A program made the translations under genes and the position numbers. From Epiperipatus broadwayi (Eukaryota; Onychophora; Udeonychophora; Euonychophora; Peripatidae), in the NCBI GenBank assembly GCA_028023455.1, contig JAQFVV010000012.1, positions 5,430,499 through 5,494,498 of the forward strand: DNA of 64,000 bases, in the 5' to 3' direction. Below, piece after piece: positions 12,266-25,500 of this stretch; the first letter of the stretch is position 1, and each line of letters opens with the position of its first letter. The notes under the pieces are model-generated. The model was given only the letters and a program-made list of their open reading frames with translations, did not search any database and was not told the origin of the DNA.

Positions 12266-13121
12266 TTACTTATGTAATGAGTATGCACTTAAAAAAATAT
12301 TAATTAATAATGTGTTGGTTCACTTTGTGTACTGAATCAATCATTTATTTTTTGCTTTTGTAGTTATTAACAATGAACATCTTTACTTTGTATATGTTAT
12401 TAATGAAGTACTAATTGCGTTGTAAAAACACTAGATGAAAATTAAATACAATATTGTACATTCATTAATCATATTTTAAGCTTATAATCAAAATATTGAC
12501 TGCAGCGCTATAGAATGTTTATGAATAAAATATATGTCATACAATTTCAGCATAAAAGTCACTATTTTGCTTTTGGATGAGATGACTTTAATAACTACTC
12601 TATGACATAATCAGTGTTTCAAAATGGCCACCAAAATTTTTTTTAATTTTTTTTTTTTACAATTGTTATAGTGAATAATCAATTGTAAATCAAAATAGTA
12701 GGTACAAATTGATGATGATCACTATTGTGAATCCTCACATAAAGATCAAGTAATAAGTGAGATAAAGGTGTAATTTAAATGTACAATAAATGAATTATAC
12801 TAATATAGGATGAGACCTATATAAATTATTTACAAAAAATACCTAGTCAAAAGAACCTACTGGAAATGTTATTATATTCCTATGCATATATGTTGAATTT
12901 AATTTTTCTGCTAAAGCTTTTTTACTACTCTTATATAAGAATTAATTATAATATATGCATTTATAATAAGTAATATATAATAAAATAAATTGTACAAGAG
13001 TATGTAGATAATAATAAATTTTGGTATATAAAACAATATTACTTTGCTAAGCTAGGCTTTTGATATGTATTACTGTTAATAGTTGATAATTATCTAGACA
13101 CTTCTATAGAATTTATTTTAT
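12266..13121. repeat. Flank of array B shared with 30380-30650
   Basis: 12459-12499 (CATTAATCATATTTTAAGC and onward) matches 30379-30418, and 12655-12735 (AATAATCAATTGTAAATCAA and onward) matches 30570-30650. The homology therefore extends well past the array, as in a larger repeat or an old duplication. The rest is AT-rich with an (AT)n tract at 12248-12267. Confidence 0.65.
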
Positions 13122-13550
13122 TATATATATAAAAGACATATTTTGTGGGTTCATCTGTGTTAAAATTTTTAAAATATTAATGACATTTCATTTTGATCAC
13201 TACTGGGTGATAAATGGTAAAAAGACGGTTGTAGAGGCGCTACAATCACTGATTTGAAAAAAACATTAAACTCCACCAATAGCAAAAATGTTAAATTAAA
13301 ATGTTTTTTAAAAAAATCTTTCCAAATAGGAGGGAGTTTGCATATTTTAATTTAATATATTTTAATTTAACATTTTTGCTATTGGTGGAGTTTTAACATT
13401 TTTTTCAAATCAGTGATTGTAGTGCCTCTACAGCCATCTTTCTAACATTTATCACCCAGTAGATGACTTGTATGATCAAGTCAAAATGTCAGTACATTAG
13501 TATTTAAAAATTTTTAACATGGATGAACCCGCAAAATATGTCTTTTATAT
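13122..13550. repeat. Foldback element with ~180 bp arms
   Basis: ATATAAAAGACATATTTTG at the left end (13127) is mirrored at the right end (13531-13550). Pairing continues inward through GGGTTCATC, ATCACCCAGT and CACCAATAGC segments to a centre near 13305-13358. The arms differ at scattered positions, so this is not recent. No coding capacity; MITE-like foldback. Confidence 0.8.
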
Positions 13551-16500
13551 GTGCAACCCATGAAAATCTTCCTATTGACATATAGTATAATGGACAGTAG
13601 GCATACTAATATCCAAAACCAAACACTGTCACTAAATTTATAGCATAGAATATGAGAATTTACTGATGTACCATCACCCATAGACATTTAAAATTGTCAC
13701 TAGATTGTAGAGAGCAGAAATTATTTGGAGATATCAATTGGCAGGGCAGACAATAGTAAACCAATGCCAAAATAGACCTAACAATAAACAATACAAAGTT
13801 TATTAGCAGTTTAAGTTCAAGTGTATTTCAATAGTAATTGCCCCTTTTGTATGTTAACATATACTGCAATTGATATCTGGTAGCTTTGAATGTTATCATT
13901 TACAAAATTTTACATTATAATATTGTATCATCCCTGAAGACTAAATATCTGTATTATTGACTTGATTCTATAAAATGTGTGTTCTAAGTTAAGGTTTGCA
14001 CATATGTATTTCATGTTTGCATAAAAGAACAATCTATAACAAAACAGCATAAAATTATCATAACTGTTGACACTAAGAAGGTCATTACAAAATTAGACCT
14101 ATATACTGTGTGTCTGATCTCACACTACTTTAAAAGCAAAACAACTATAATTAGTATCTATCCATCATACAATGCAAAATATAATTCATGAGGAGAAATA
14201 TATCAACTCAAAGCAAATATGAATCAATTATAAGTATGTTAAAAAGGATATTATATATATATCATGGGGAGGCAAGTAACATAGTTAACATATACAAAAT
14301 TCAAGTGGTGGATAAAATATATAATGATCAAAATTATCATTATATGAAAATGCATAGACAATGTATATATCAATCTTTAATATAGATGTATATTAATCAA
14401 ACAAAATAAATAGGAAAAACTGTCTACAAATTTAAGCAGAATAAAATCAACTTATTAAACAATATATACAGCTATATGCACACATAGCTGTATATGTTAT
14501 TTTTCACACATATCTTCATTTACATTAATAATTTTGAATATCTTTAGAACGATACTAAATTTTAATTAAACTAAATTTTAATTATTAAAATAAACAAATC
14601 TTTTTATATTCTCTTTTCTAAAACTTTTTTTTAAAAGAAAGATTAATCTGAAACTAAATATTGATTATTTTACAACTAAATTTTGATTGCTAAAATTATG
14701 GAAGAGATTTTATAAAGCACTTTAGGAGAAAAATGGAAAAAAAAATTAGACAACGAAACCCTGACTTTCCTTTATTTCATCTATTAAAAACTATCAATTA
14801 TTATAGAAAAATATTAAAAATATTCAAAGCCCATCACAATATCAAATATTCTTGTAGAATCAAGTGTTATAGTGTCTAAATATATAAAAGACAAATATAT
14901 AAATACATAAAATCATTTAAATTAAATTATAAATATAACTGGTTTGTTGATTAAAAAAAAGTTTAAATGTTTATTAAATATTTCAATAAATAAATAGATT
15001 CCTTTAAATCCCTCCAAAAAGGCTGAGTATATATTATTTTTCTGTATAAATAAAATTATATATATATATCTACATTTTAAAAAATAGAGCTATTTAGCAT
15101 TTATTAATAAAATATTTCCATTTACAGGTTTCCAGTATTGGTCACAATCAGATCATGTTTTTAGGTATAATTGTCATGAAATTTTTTACTGTTGAGAAGC
15201 ACATCTGTTTAACTGCATACATAAAGATAGTTGATACAGCTTTTGATCAAACTAAGCAAACATAATTGTGCATTTTAATAATTATGGGATATATACTGGA
15301 GAAGTGACATTTATTTGTGGCAGTTAACAGTGTATATCTGTTAATTCAGCTGTTGGAAGAGGTAGCATATATATCATTGTAGCAGGCCAAAAGTAAAACC
15401 AAAAAATGAAATTATTTTCTGATCTAGCCTTTTTATATTGCTAACTTTGCAAAACATTTTTTTAAATAAACAAGTCCACTTGTTTATAATATTCTTTAAT
15501 TAAACAAGCCCATGTATTTATAAATAAACTTAACATTTTTTATCCCTAAAATATTATTAATTGAAATTTACAACTTTTTCAAAATGTGAAACAAGGTTTA
15601 ACCTTTTTGCACTATGCTAACATTCTGATAGATTTCTTTGTTCTCACTAGATTTAAGCTTTCAACTTTTACTTTAATATTAAATCATTATTATATTACAG
15701 AATATAATAAATTTGACCTCATTTGATAGATATTTTTGTTTAGAAATTAAATAAATTTTAAAAAATCACATTTGATTTTTGGAATTGTTTTAAAAATTAG
15801 ATTTTAATCAAAACAAAGTGATTTCACATCATCACATTTCACATGGAGCAAATTCAATTTGCAAAATGAGAGAAATCTTTTTTGGTTGATGTTTGTTTTA
15901 AAAATTTGAATACATTTTTTAATATTTAGTAAATCTATCAATTTATGCTTTAAAAGTTTAATTTTTTTTCATAATATTTACAATATCACTAAATGTTATA
16001 ACAGTCTGTTGAATGACATCATTTCTAGACAGTTGTATTTCCTGAGACTTTAATCTCTATGGTAATGGTACACAAAAAATATTCTTTTATATTTCAAAAT
16101 AAAACATTTCTGTAAAAAAAAAAATAGAATAATACATCTTTTAATTTCTAATAATTATTATACAATTACAATACAAAATAATCACTTTTTTTTTTAAAAA
16201 ATCAAGTTTTTAGACTATTGTAATATTTTCTCAAAGTAATCTCACAAAGTTTGAGATCACTTAATATACAAAGACTAGGTATCAACTTGTGGCTTCAGAT
16301 ACTTTAAATTTCCACTTATTCAATTATCTTGATATTTTTTGAATTTTTTAAAAATTAAAATCTTAGAAAAAAAATTATATGTGAATTTTAAAGCTGTAAA
16401 AAAAAGCTTCACAAAATTTCTCAATAAAGGGCAAAAAATGCTAATTTTATATCTAGATTTCTCAGACATGGGTCTGTTGCTTCAATAAATGTACTGGTTA

Positions 16501-16799
16501 AAAGAAATTGATTTTCTAAAATTTTAATTAATAATAATACAACTTAATTGAGCAAAATTTATGGATTATTATTTAATTAAGCTTTGTTTCCATGATGTCA
16601 TTTTTATAACAGACCTAATTTGAACTACATTTAATTAAAATAAGCAGTTTCTTTATCTTTCTAAAAGTGAAATAAAATTGACAAACCTATATAATAGAAA
16701 CAATCCAATTTATGAGATCTGAATTTACCATTGCCAACTACTATATTTTTTAAAAAAATTATTGACTGAGATAGATTACTATTTGGCTCAATATTTTGA
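13551..16799. other. AT-rich non-coding DNA, nothing recognised
   Basis: Contains only short uninformative frames such as 14188-14385. A small hairpin with AGCTATATG..CACATAGCT is at 14468-14492. No element ends or RNA genes identified. Confidence 0.5.
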
Positions 16800-17075
16800 T
16801 GTAGATATAAATATCTACTTCATATTTATGACAGATAGATAGTAATGGAGGGGGTTAGTTGAATGTTATGCATTAAAATTAAAACATAAAATAGTTAGCT
16901 AAATGTTATAAAGTAAGATTTTATACAATAGAATTAAATTCCATAAATTTAGAGATATGCATACAATTTAGATATAATGAAATTTACTTTAACTATTAGT
17001 AAAGTGCTTTTTCTGTCTAAAAAAAGATTTTTTTAAATCAAAAAAAAAGTTTAATCCCTTGTTAAACATAAAAGA
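16800..17075. repeat. Dispersed repeat, copy 1 (pairs with 20872-21150)
   Basis: Begins around TTCATATTTATGACAGATAG and runs through AAATGTTATAAAGTAAGATT, an AGAGATATGCATACAATTTA block and a homopolymer-rich TTTTTTTAAATCAAAAAAAAA stretch. The same order of blocks occurs at 20872-21150 in direct orientation. Family unknown. Confidence 0.7.
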
Positions 17076-19089
17076 TTAAAGGTTTATTTTAAAGAGTTTT
17101 AATTAATGACTGAACTTGAGTTTTATCATAATATAATTTAAAAATCAAAACAAATTTGTATTGTATACATTGTATTGACAAAAACCAATTAATTTTAATA
17201 TTATAAGTGTAATATGGTATGTATAATCTTTAATTACATTTTGCTTTACATATTATTTCTTTTGGTATAAACATTTCTTTGGACCAGTAATAGAAATTTG
17301 TTACAATGACTTTTCCTTAAAAATTATGGTATTAACAAGCCATTAGATGAAAATCTAATATAAGTAGCCTAATAACAAAATTGCTTTGTCTTATTCTTTA
17401 TTCTGGTCTTCAACATTGTAAATATCATATTAATATGCAGCAAGTAAAAATCTCTTTAAGTGCACTGATATACATGTTATTATGATTTCTTTGTAGGTGC
17501 TTAGAGCCAATTTCAGTAAAAATGTTCTCCGCAGCATCCAATCAATTGTATACTAAGCTACAATTAATAACTACTACTGATATAAATTGATTATGACAAA
17601 CCAATTCTTCAATTTGTGAAAACCTGATTGTGCCAAAATAATTAAACAGTTAAAATACAGAGTTCTAAAGTGAAATGTATATAAAAGGGAAAGAATACTT
17701 ATACTGTAATTACAAATTGTCATCAAAATCTACTGAATGTTAAACTGCTAATCTTTTATAATTCTAGATACTCATACAAAAAGATATTTTGAATTTATAT
17801 ATTTTCTGAACTTTATTTAAATTTTAAAGTGAACTTTCTTTTTTACCTAAAAGTCATCTATTACTATTTTATTGCATCATTTATTTTTCATACTTTTTCG
17901 ATTGATTAATTAGATTTAGTGACTTTAAAAATTTTTGAATTTTTTTTTTATAATTGTGTTAGTTTTAAATTTTAAAACGAAAGAGCAAATTGTGGGATTT
18001 GAACTTTACATGACATTATTCATTTAAAGTTATTTAATGATCAGTATTCGTTTGGAGTATAGGAATCACTCGTCATCTCCAGGTTAAATCAAATTTTTTA
18101 AACTTATTATTTAGAATTTAATCTAGGTTAAAAAATATTAAATAAAGAATAAATTAAATATGTATATATTAGTAAGAATCGTTTATTGAAATTGGTATGC
18201 ATTAAAAACTACAGATTTCTTAAACATTTTGTTAGGATCAAATATTGTAGAGAGAGGAAAAATATAGGAATTTATTGTTAAGTGCACTTATCTTGTTAAT
18301 ATAATTAGAATTAGCTTGAATTTACTAATTAAAACTTTTTAAACAGAATTTTATTTTTAGTACGATATATATATATCTGTCATATGTCTATATATCCTGT
18401 AAAATATTAAATTTGTAATGCATTTAAAATATGTATATGCCTCATTCTTTTATAGAATTTCAGGCATACAAATAGCAATAATGATTCACACATTTGTTTT
18501 CGTATTTTAAAGTAAAGTTTAGTATATGTAATAATTATTTATGCAATTATTTTTTAAATGTCTTTTGAAATATTTCCTAAAGTTCTTTTAATGACTGTCA
18601 TTTATTTATGTATTGATAAACGACCTGTGCTATTCATGAATGTATAATGTGATGATGATTTTAAACGATAATAATATTGTGCAAGTGATTATTATGAACT
18701 TTTCTGATAGAATCCATATTACAATTGTCTGTTATAATATTGAGTTCTGAAGCAATATTTATATGCACATACCTGACTTCATTGTGATGTATATAACTAA
18801 CCGATTTTTATAAATAAAGCTAAATTTTAATATATAGTCAATGATAGTATATGGTATGAGGTATAGAAATGTCATATCTCTGTGGATATATTCTATTATA
18901 TGTTTTAGAGTTATGACCCATTGGTATATAATTTTATTTTATTATACTTTAATTGCAGGAATATTTATATTGAATAAAACATAGATTATAATAGTAAATA
19001 AATATATTATCTTTATAATAAATATTTATTATTATTTTGGAGCCAGTGCTGAAGTTTTGATCCTTATATTTTATTATTTTTGATATTGT
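17076..19089. other. AT-rich non-coding DNA, nothing recognised
   Basis: No open frame, repeat boundary or RNA gene found. Confidence 0.5.
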
Positions 19090-20720
19090 TAATGAGAGAC
19101 TCAATTAAAAAAACACACCCTAAGAGAGAAAATTTTAATATTTTTGTCTAAATAGTAATTGAAAAATTAGCTTGAAGGAATAATGTGAAGTAAAAAAAGA
19201 AAAGTACTTTAACAGGTTGGATGTGACAAGAGAATAATAGAGACATTCTTGGAAGTTTGGATCTTCCTAGAGAGGAATTATTTATTGGAAATTCTCAAAG
19301 CACAAAGAAAAATCTTGTAATGGAGCCAGGGAAAAGAATGAAGTTAGAGAATATGAAGGTGAAATAACAAAATCTAGTTATAGAGTCCCAAAAATAGAGA
19401 ATGTGTCATGGAGGGAAAATAATACTTGGGTAAGAAAAGATAAGCATTTGAAAATGAAAATTCAAGAGAAAAGAGAATAGGTACTCTCTATGAAGATGAT
19501 TTATCAATTATAGAAAAGTTACAAGAAGAGTTTCAACAGAAAATATAGATGTATCAGCAGAAAATGAGAGATACACTTCATAAAATGGAAATAAATTAGA
19601 AAAGGTCAGCAAAGAATGGAAGAAAAATAGAATAGAGTCAACACAGGATAACAGAAAAGTTTAAGAAAGATCAGAAGAAAATGGAGTTTGTAGATAAAAG
19701 ACAACATAAAAGAAATGATGAAAACAATAATCAAATGCCTAAAAACTAAATTTATTAGATCTATTAAATTATAAGCTAGACAAAGTATAGCCAGAGAAAA
19801 TGTTGAAACAAAAGAAAAAAATTACCCCTGATTGTGGCAAAAGTAATATAGATACATAACGCACAAACATAATATTTGGTAAGGTCTGTAAAACTTTTTC
19901 AGTTGCACAAGAGAAAAATATTGGTGTAGAATAGAATGGCAAAGAGAAAATGAGAATACCAGAAGCCAATAAATTAAATAATTATACTAATACTATCAAT
20001 TTATACAAAGCTATGAGGAATTTAATTAGGATAGGATTATCATAAACAAAAATAAGATCAATCTTGTCATCCTAGATGGTTATTTAGTGATGGTATGAAT
20101 AAAAAGATGTCATAGCAAAAACACAAAGTAGTGTAAAAGATATTGGTGATGAGCTAAATGAACAAATCAATAAAAATGTAAGTTAAACAATATGCCATGT
20201 CATCAAGAAGTTCTATCTTAAAGAAATAATTAATGGAGAGTATAATGTTTGCTGCCAGAATGTTAACAAAATGCTAGATGAACTAGATCATCGTTATGAA
20301 ATTAAATATTTCCAGAGTATTGTAAACAGGAAAACTTTGTCTTACCCAAGAATTGTGTAAAAATTAGTCAAAATTGATAGTATTCATAGTAGAGAGGGTC
20401 ATTATAATAGAAAAAATGAAAGTATAAAAAGAAAGCAATAAAATAAATCCAGAAGAACAAATACACCAGATAAAATTAATTTACCAAATATCATATCAGC
20501 CTATCAAAGCCAATGCAAAATCCAAAACCATGATATAAAATAGTTGTAAAACAAGATAGACCATTATCAATTGAAATTAAAGGATAAATTGATAATAAGA
20601 TAAAACAGAGTCCATGAAAATTTGATCTTATATGACAATAATAAGGATGATTTTTTTGGAGATTTATTCCCACAGAACCTGAAGAATAAAGGGACTAAAC
20701 ACATGGTATGACTAAATTAA
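19090..20720 (+). pseudogene. Purine-rich decayed coding-like block, family unknown
   Basis: Unlike its flanks, this 1.6 kb has strong A+G bias on the plus strand and conceptual translations with long, charged, helix-like segments broken by stops, for example IEKLQEEFQQKI near 19510 and NLYKAMRNLIRIG near 20000. This looks like a dead transposon or processed sequence with an old Lys/Glu-rich protein. I do not recognise a domain, so no function is assigned. The minus-strand frames at 19769-19969 and 20491-20673 are its shadows. Confidence 0.4.
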
Positions 20721-20871
20721 TAGAATAATGGAATGCAAAGATAAATTATTTATTGTCTATAGTGTGTGTGTGTATAAATATATATTGAAAGATTTTTTAT
20801 ATGGAAAGTGGAGTTCAAAGTTAGTTTAAAAAACATTTTTATTTTATTGGGGGGAGGGGGAATTTGAAACA

Positions 20872-21150
20872 GATAAAAATATATATTTCATACTTATGTC
20901 AGATAGTTAACAAGAGAAAAAATTAGGTGAATATTATATATTAAATTTAAAAAATTGTACAACCAACAAAATGTTATGAAATAAGATATTATACAATATA
21001 ATTACATTCTGAAAATATATAGATAGAGAGATACATATACAATTTATGTATAGAGATATTTACTTTGTTTAATAAAATATGTATCTTTTTTTTTTAAAAA
21101 AATTTTACAATCAAAAAAAAAATTAAACTTCTGTTGATAATAAAAAATAT
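20872..21150. repeat. Dispersed repeat, copy 2 (pairs with 16800-17075)
   Basis: CATACTTATGTCAGATAG, AAATGTTATGAAATAAGAT and AGAGATACATATACAATTTA occur in the same order and spacing as in copy 1. It begins after a G-rich run at 20850-20861. Confidence 0.7.
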
Positions 21151-21172
21151 AAGAAATAACAAAAATGTTTTA

Positions 21173-21450
21173 TATGAAATGCTTTTATTAATAGTGCACT
21201 AAAAGAAATAAAATAATTGTTTTTCCAACTACAATTGAAATTTTTAGATTTACCTTGAAATAAAAGCATGGGAGGAGAGATTCCAGAAATTTATTAAGTC
21301 AATCCCTTGCTCTAAAAATTAAGAATTGGTTTAATTAATTTCTACACTCTCCAGGCTTTTATTTCATGTTAAATCAAAAATCTTCAATTATGGTTGAAGA
21401 AATAATTATTTTATTACTTTTTGGTGCACGGTCAATAAAAGCATTTAATA
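21173..21450. repeat. Foldback MITE with ~90 bp inverted ends
   Basis: ATGCTTTTATTAATAGTGCAC at the left is mirrored by GTGCACGGTCAATAAAAGCAT at the right (to 21443). Pairing continues inward through AATAAAATAATT, CAACTACAATTGAA and TGAAATAAAAGC. The centre (about 21275-21350) is unpaired. Non-coding. Confidence 0.75.
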
Positions 21451-22253
21451 TAAAAAAATGTATCACTATTATTTTTAAGATTTTAGTATTAAAATAGTAA
21501 TTGAAAATCTAAAAGTATATTGTATTTTAAATTGACTGGACACTTATAATTGATATATATATATATATACTATAAGTTACAATGTATACTCTTTATGTAT
21601 ATATTGTATATGAACATCAGTTAATACATATAATTTTACTTTAAACAAAATCACATATATAGTGTATATAAGTCATTAAATGTTTCTGCAGTAAGTCAAT
21701 ATATATATATTCTTAATGTATATATTATATTTAGGATGTCTACATAATTATATATGTATAATAAATCAGTAAGTAAATTTTCTATTTAAAATTGTTTAAT
21801 AGTTTTAAAAAAAATTAAAGAAGAAAATGCGTGATCATTGTTTTAAATAATTATGGCGATTTTTTTTTTTTAACTTTTTTTAAAGCAATTGATTTTAAAT
21901 AAAAATAAAAACTATGAAACAATTTTAAATAGAAAACTTAGTTATTGATTTATTATATGTATATAATTATGTAAACATACTAAATATGATATGTATATTA
22001 AGAATTTAAAATGGATAAAAAAAATGTTATTAAATTGAAAGAAAAAATATTTACACTGCTCTCTCATGATCATGATTAAATTAGGGCTTAATCTTATTAT
22101 GAGCTTGATTTTTTAACTGACTAATTATTTGCACCAGTTTAGTATATATATCACAGGGAAGAGAAAGTTACTCTTTTAGCTATCAAGATGTGATCATTAA
22201 TTATATTAGTTTGAATATACACCTGGGTCTCTTTTTGTGCAGATTTTTTTAAT
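21451..22253. other. AT-rich DNA with (TA)n tracts, nothing recognised
   Basis: Several TATATA runs near 21555, 21700 and 21960; no gene or element end found. Confidence 0.5.
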
Positions 22254-22725
22254 GTGATTTTGAAGTTATGTGATTCATGTTTCTTCTTAAGATCTTTTTA
22301 TGCAGTTTTCTTTTATGCCATAAAGAAGTTCATATTTCATCTAAAATCAGGATGTCCCCATTTTATATACACACATTATATTTTAAAATGCCTGTTGGAA
22401 GAAGGTTTGGTAATAAATTTAGATACTATTTTAGATTTAGAAAAAGATAATGAAACAGAAGTGGAACCTGTTCTTTTCACAGCAAAAATGATTTGAGAAA
22501 ATTTTCAACTTGCTAATCAATTGAACAATCATTTTCTTGTTAATGACATGAATTATGAATGAGCTCTTAAATTTCAATGAGAGCTAAATAGTTGTATGTC
22601 TGGATGTCATGAGCTTCATAAACAATTAGTAAAATCATCACCTCAAAGCTTAATCACCAATTACATTGTCAAAAGAAAACCATTAACTTTTAGACTGAAA
22701 TTTTTTTTATTGGCTTAGTGAATTA
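22254..22725 (+). pseudogene. C-terminal fragment of a Tigger/pogo-like transposase
   Basis: Frame from about 22340 reads an acidic stretch (LDTILDLEKDNETEVEPV near 22410-22470), then the pattern ANQLNN...ALKFQ.ELNSCMSGCHEL, and ends QSLITNYIVKRKP near 22650-22690. A helical tail followed by a PIP-box-like Q-S-L-I-T-x-Y and basic residues is typical of Tigger-type DDE transposase C-termini. The frame is continuous apart from three TGA codons (22494-22496 and two downstream), each at a site where an Arg CGA would fit. DDE catalytic residues and terminal repeats were not found. The family call rests on the tail only. Confidence 0.55.
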
Positions 22726-25286
22726 AAGTTTTAAACTTTTGATTGATTCAATTACAGAATCAGCAGTAAAAATATATTTGTCTTTTAATATTAGATTCAT
22801 TTGTAAAAAGCAAATTAATAATTTGTCAGATTATGAAAGTGAACAAAAGTTTTTTCAAAAATGAATTCTATTTATAATTATAAAAATATCCTATAGTGGA
22901 GAACCTAAAAAGAACATTTGTAACCTATTAGAAAATGCTGCATATGTCATTGATTTCTTTCTCAATTTATGTTCATGTAAAAGTAAAGAATTTTTACTAA
23001 AATCTTAACTATTTTTCTAAAATAATTATTATTTCAGCATATTTTATCAAAATAATTTATAATATGTAAAAAAAATATGAAAAAATACTCTAAAATATAC
23101 ATTTTCATTTTGAATATCAAAACAAAGAACTTAGAGTTGTCAAAATTGTCAAGTGCTGCTCCCTTTGGTTCAAAATGATCAACAACAAATCAGTACCATA
23201 TGGTACATTTTAAGCTTTAAAAAGGCAGTAAATTCACTACTATAATGCAAAAATTGATGGTTTTAGAGTGACTTGGAGCCATGAAAGAAAATTTTCAGTT
23301 GATGCACCTTATTAAACACAGCATAAGACTGAAGTTTGTGCTAATTGTATTTCCTCTTGTGATGAATCTGATTTTTTATCAGTTCACAAACATACCCACA
23401 TATTGTCAAATAGCGATAATGATTCAAATATGTATGAAAAAATGTAAAATAAATTACACATAAAAACATATTGTTTTGAATAAAATTAAATAGTTAATGA
23501 AAAGTAAAAAAAGTTTGTCTTGTATCAATTTTTTTCAAATATTTGAAATTTTTTATTAGTCATACTTTATTTTCTTATTTTTTTAATGCAAATTTTAAAG
23601 TAATTTTACCTTGTTGCTTTGCTTTTATGTGATTTTTGAAAATTATGGAACATATGCCATATTTTTCAACATAAGTTAAGTCTATTTTTGTGTAATTTCT
23701 TTTATGCTGGTTTTTTGTGGAACCTATCTACCACATAAAAAGTGACCCAGAGATATATACATATTTCCAACCCTTAAATGGAAATTTCATTTCATGTTTA
23801 TTTAAGTTGTTGGTAATAAGGAAATTAATTTAATGTTCAAACATTAGATTGCATATTGCTAAAATAATAAAGCCAAATAAATATAACATAATAGATTACA
23901 TTCTAATTTAGTACAGATATAAGTGCACATACATCAGCTGTAGAAAATTTTATTTGAGTTTAAATAAAAATATTCTTAATTTAAGTTTAAATAAAAATGC
24001 TTTTATTTTATTTTCAACAACAAATAAGATTTTTTTTTGTTATATGAATTTAATCATTTATTAGGATAAAAAGATTTAGTTAAACAAATTTTTTTATTAA
24101 CAGATTCTAAGTAAAAAGAAAAAAAGTACAGGATTTTAAATTAAGATTTTATATAAAATAAATTGAAAATCAGAAACAAAATTTATTTTATATTGTTCTC
24201 AGAATTAGGTATAATTAAAATGAACTGCTGTGTTAATTTGTAATTACACTGCTATACATTTTATTTCATTATCTCAAAATTTTAGTTTATTTTAAAAATA
24301 TAAATTTTCTTGCTCAGTTGTTGGATTACATTTTTTTAAAGAAGAAATATAAAATTCTGTGCATCAGCAACCATTTGGTATGTTTTTTCTTCATTCTTCT
24401 GGTATAGAAGTCAAATATGCAAACTGACAGAAATGTATTCAGGCACCAAGAAATTTATCAGAAAGATTTTGATCACATGAGCCAACCACATAAAAAACTG
24501 CAACTGTCAATAATATATATTTTAAATATGTGGTAAACTGATGATGACAACATAAATAGTTAAAATATTTAAGGAAAATTGATTAAGTAAATGTTTAAAA
24601 TTAACTCAGGTAAACACAGAATTCTACAACACCAATTTAATCTTTTAATTTGAATACAGAGCTCTTTTAAAATTATAATAAAAGTGTATGAAAAGAAATA
24701 TTTTATTATCATCAATCAATTTTCTTGACTGCTGCATAAAGATTGGTCCAAAATAATTGTATCAGTCATCTTAATTTATAGACATTTCATGAATATTATT
24801 TATATTCAAAAATGAACTCTTTTTTTTTTTTTTGTCTATAGACAACTACTATTATATATTTCACCATTAATTGCTTGGTTAATATCTTTACTATTTCTGT
24901 TAAATTAACAATTATTGTATAAATTTGAATTAATGATTTAAATTATATTTTATATTTATAATACTAATTTTAAGAATTTTTTTTAAAAAATGAGACAGAA
25001 CAATTTGTGAATATTAAACTTCATAACTGTTTATTTTAAAATATTTAATCAAAATCAATAGTTTGGCTCACAGATATCATGCTCTTAATACATATTTAGA
25101 TTATTAGAAGGTAATTTTATGTGTAAAATCAGATGAATAATAAATTAGAATAGATTTATCAATAGGAATTATTATTTGAAATTAATATTTATGAATACTA
25201 TGAGATTTTAAATATTTTCTGATGACAAAATTTAAATATTGTGTTTTAATAAATTAATAAATGTTTGACCATTTAAAAACAGGACC
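22726..25286. other. AT-rich DNA, nothing firmly recognised
   Basis: 23250-23460 has a short frame with CANCISSCDESD-like residues in an alternate frame, suggestive of old coding sequence, but I cannot name it. The rest is AT-rich and featureless. Confidence 0.4.
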
Positions 25287-25500
25287 AAACTCTCCATACA
25301 GTAGTGCCACCAAGTGCAAGCTTTCATAATCAGTAGATGTGGGAAGGTTTGTGCATAAAATACCTATCTAGTGCCTACTCATCCAACATCATCATATTAG
25401 TTTCTAGCTAGTAGCTTTCATCAGTGAGTTTGATACTCTTATTAACAGCAAGTGTATGCATATGAAATGGTGACCATGTGACACTTAAAAACTGAAAAGG
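25287..25500 (-). mobile_element. Repeat M2: opposite-orientation, one-armed copy of the M1 element
   Basis: The left end AAACTCTCCATACAGTAGTG and the following GCATAAAATACC..CTAGTGCCTACTCATCCAA match the complement of the M1 right half (7260-7392). It continues past the hammerhead-like core into GAAATGGTGACCATGTGACA (25467-25486), which is also beside M1. The second terminal arm is absent. Confidence 0.7.
25395..25432 (-). ncRNA. Hammerhead-ribozyme-like core with intact CTGATGA
   Basis: On the minus strand CTGATGA (25424-25418) is followed by a stem II-like AGCTACTAGCT and by GAAAC (25404-25400). The AC/GU stem III and the cleavage base have drifted (TAATA instead of TAGTC). ACTCA before the core can pair with TGA after it as a short stem I. 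It shares family descent with 7248-7290. Confidence 0.5.
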
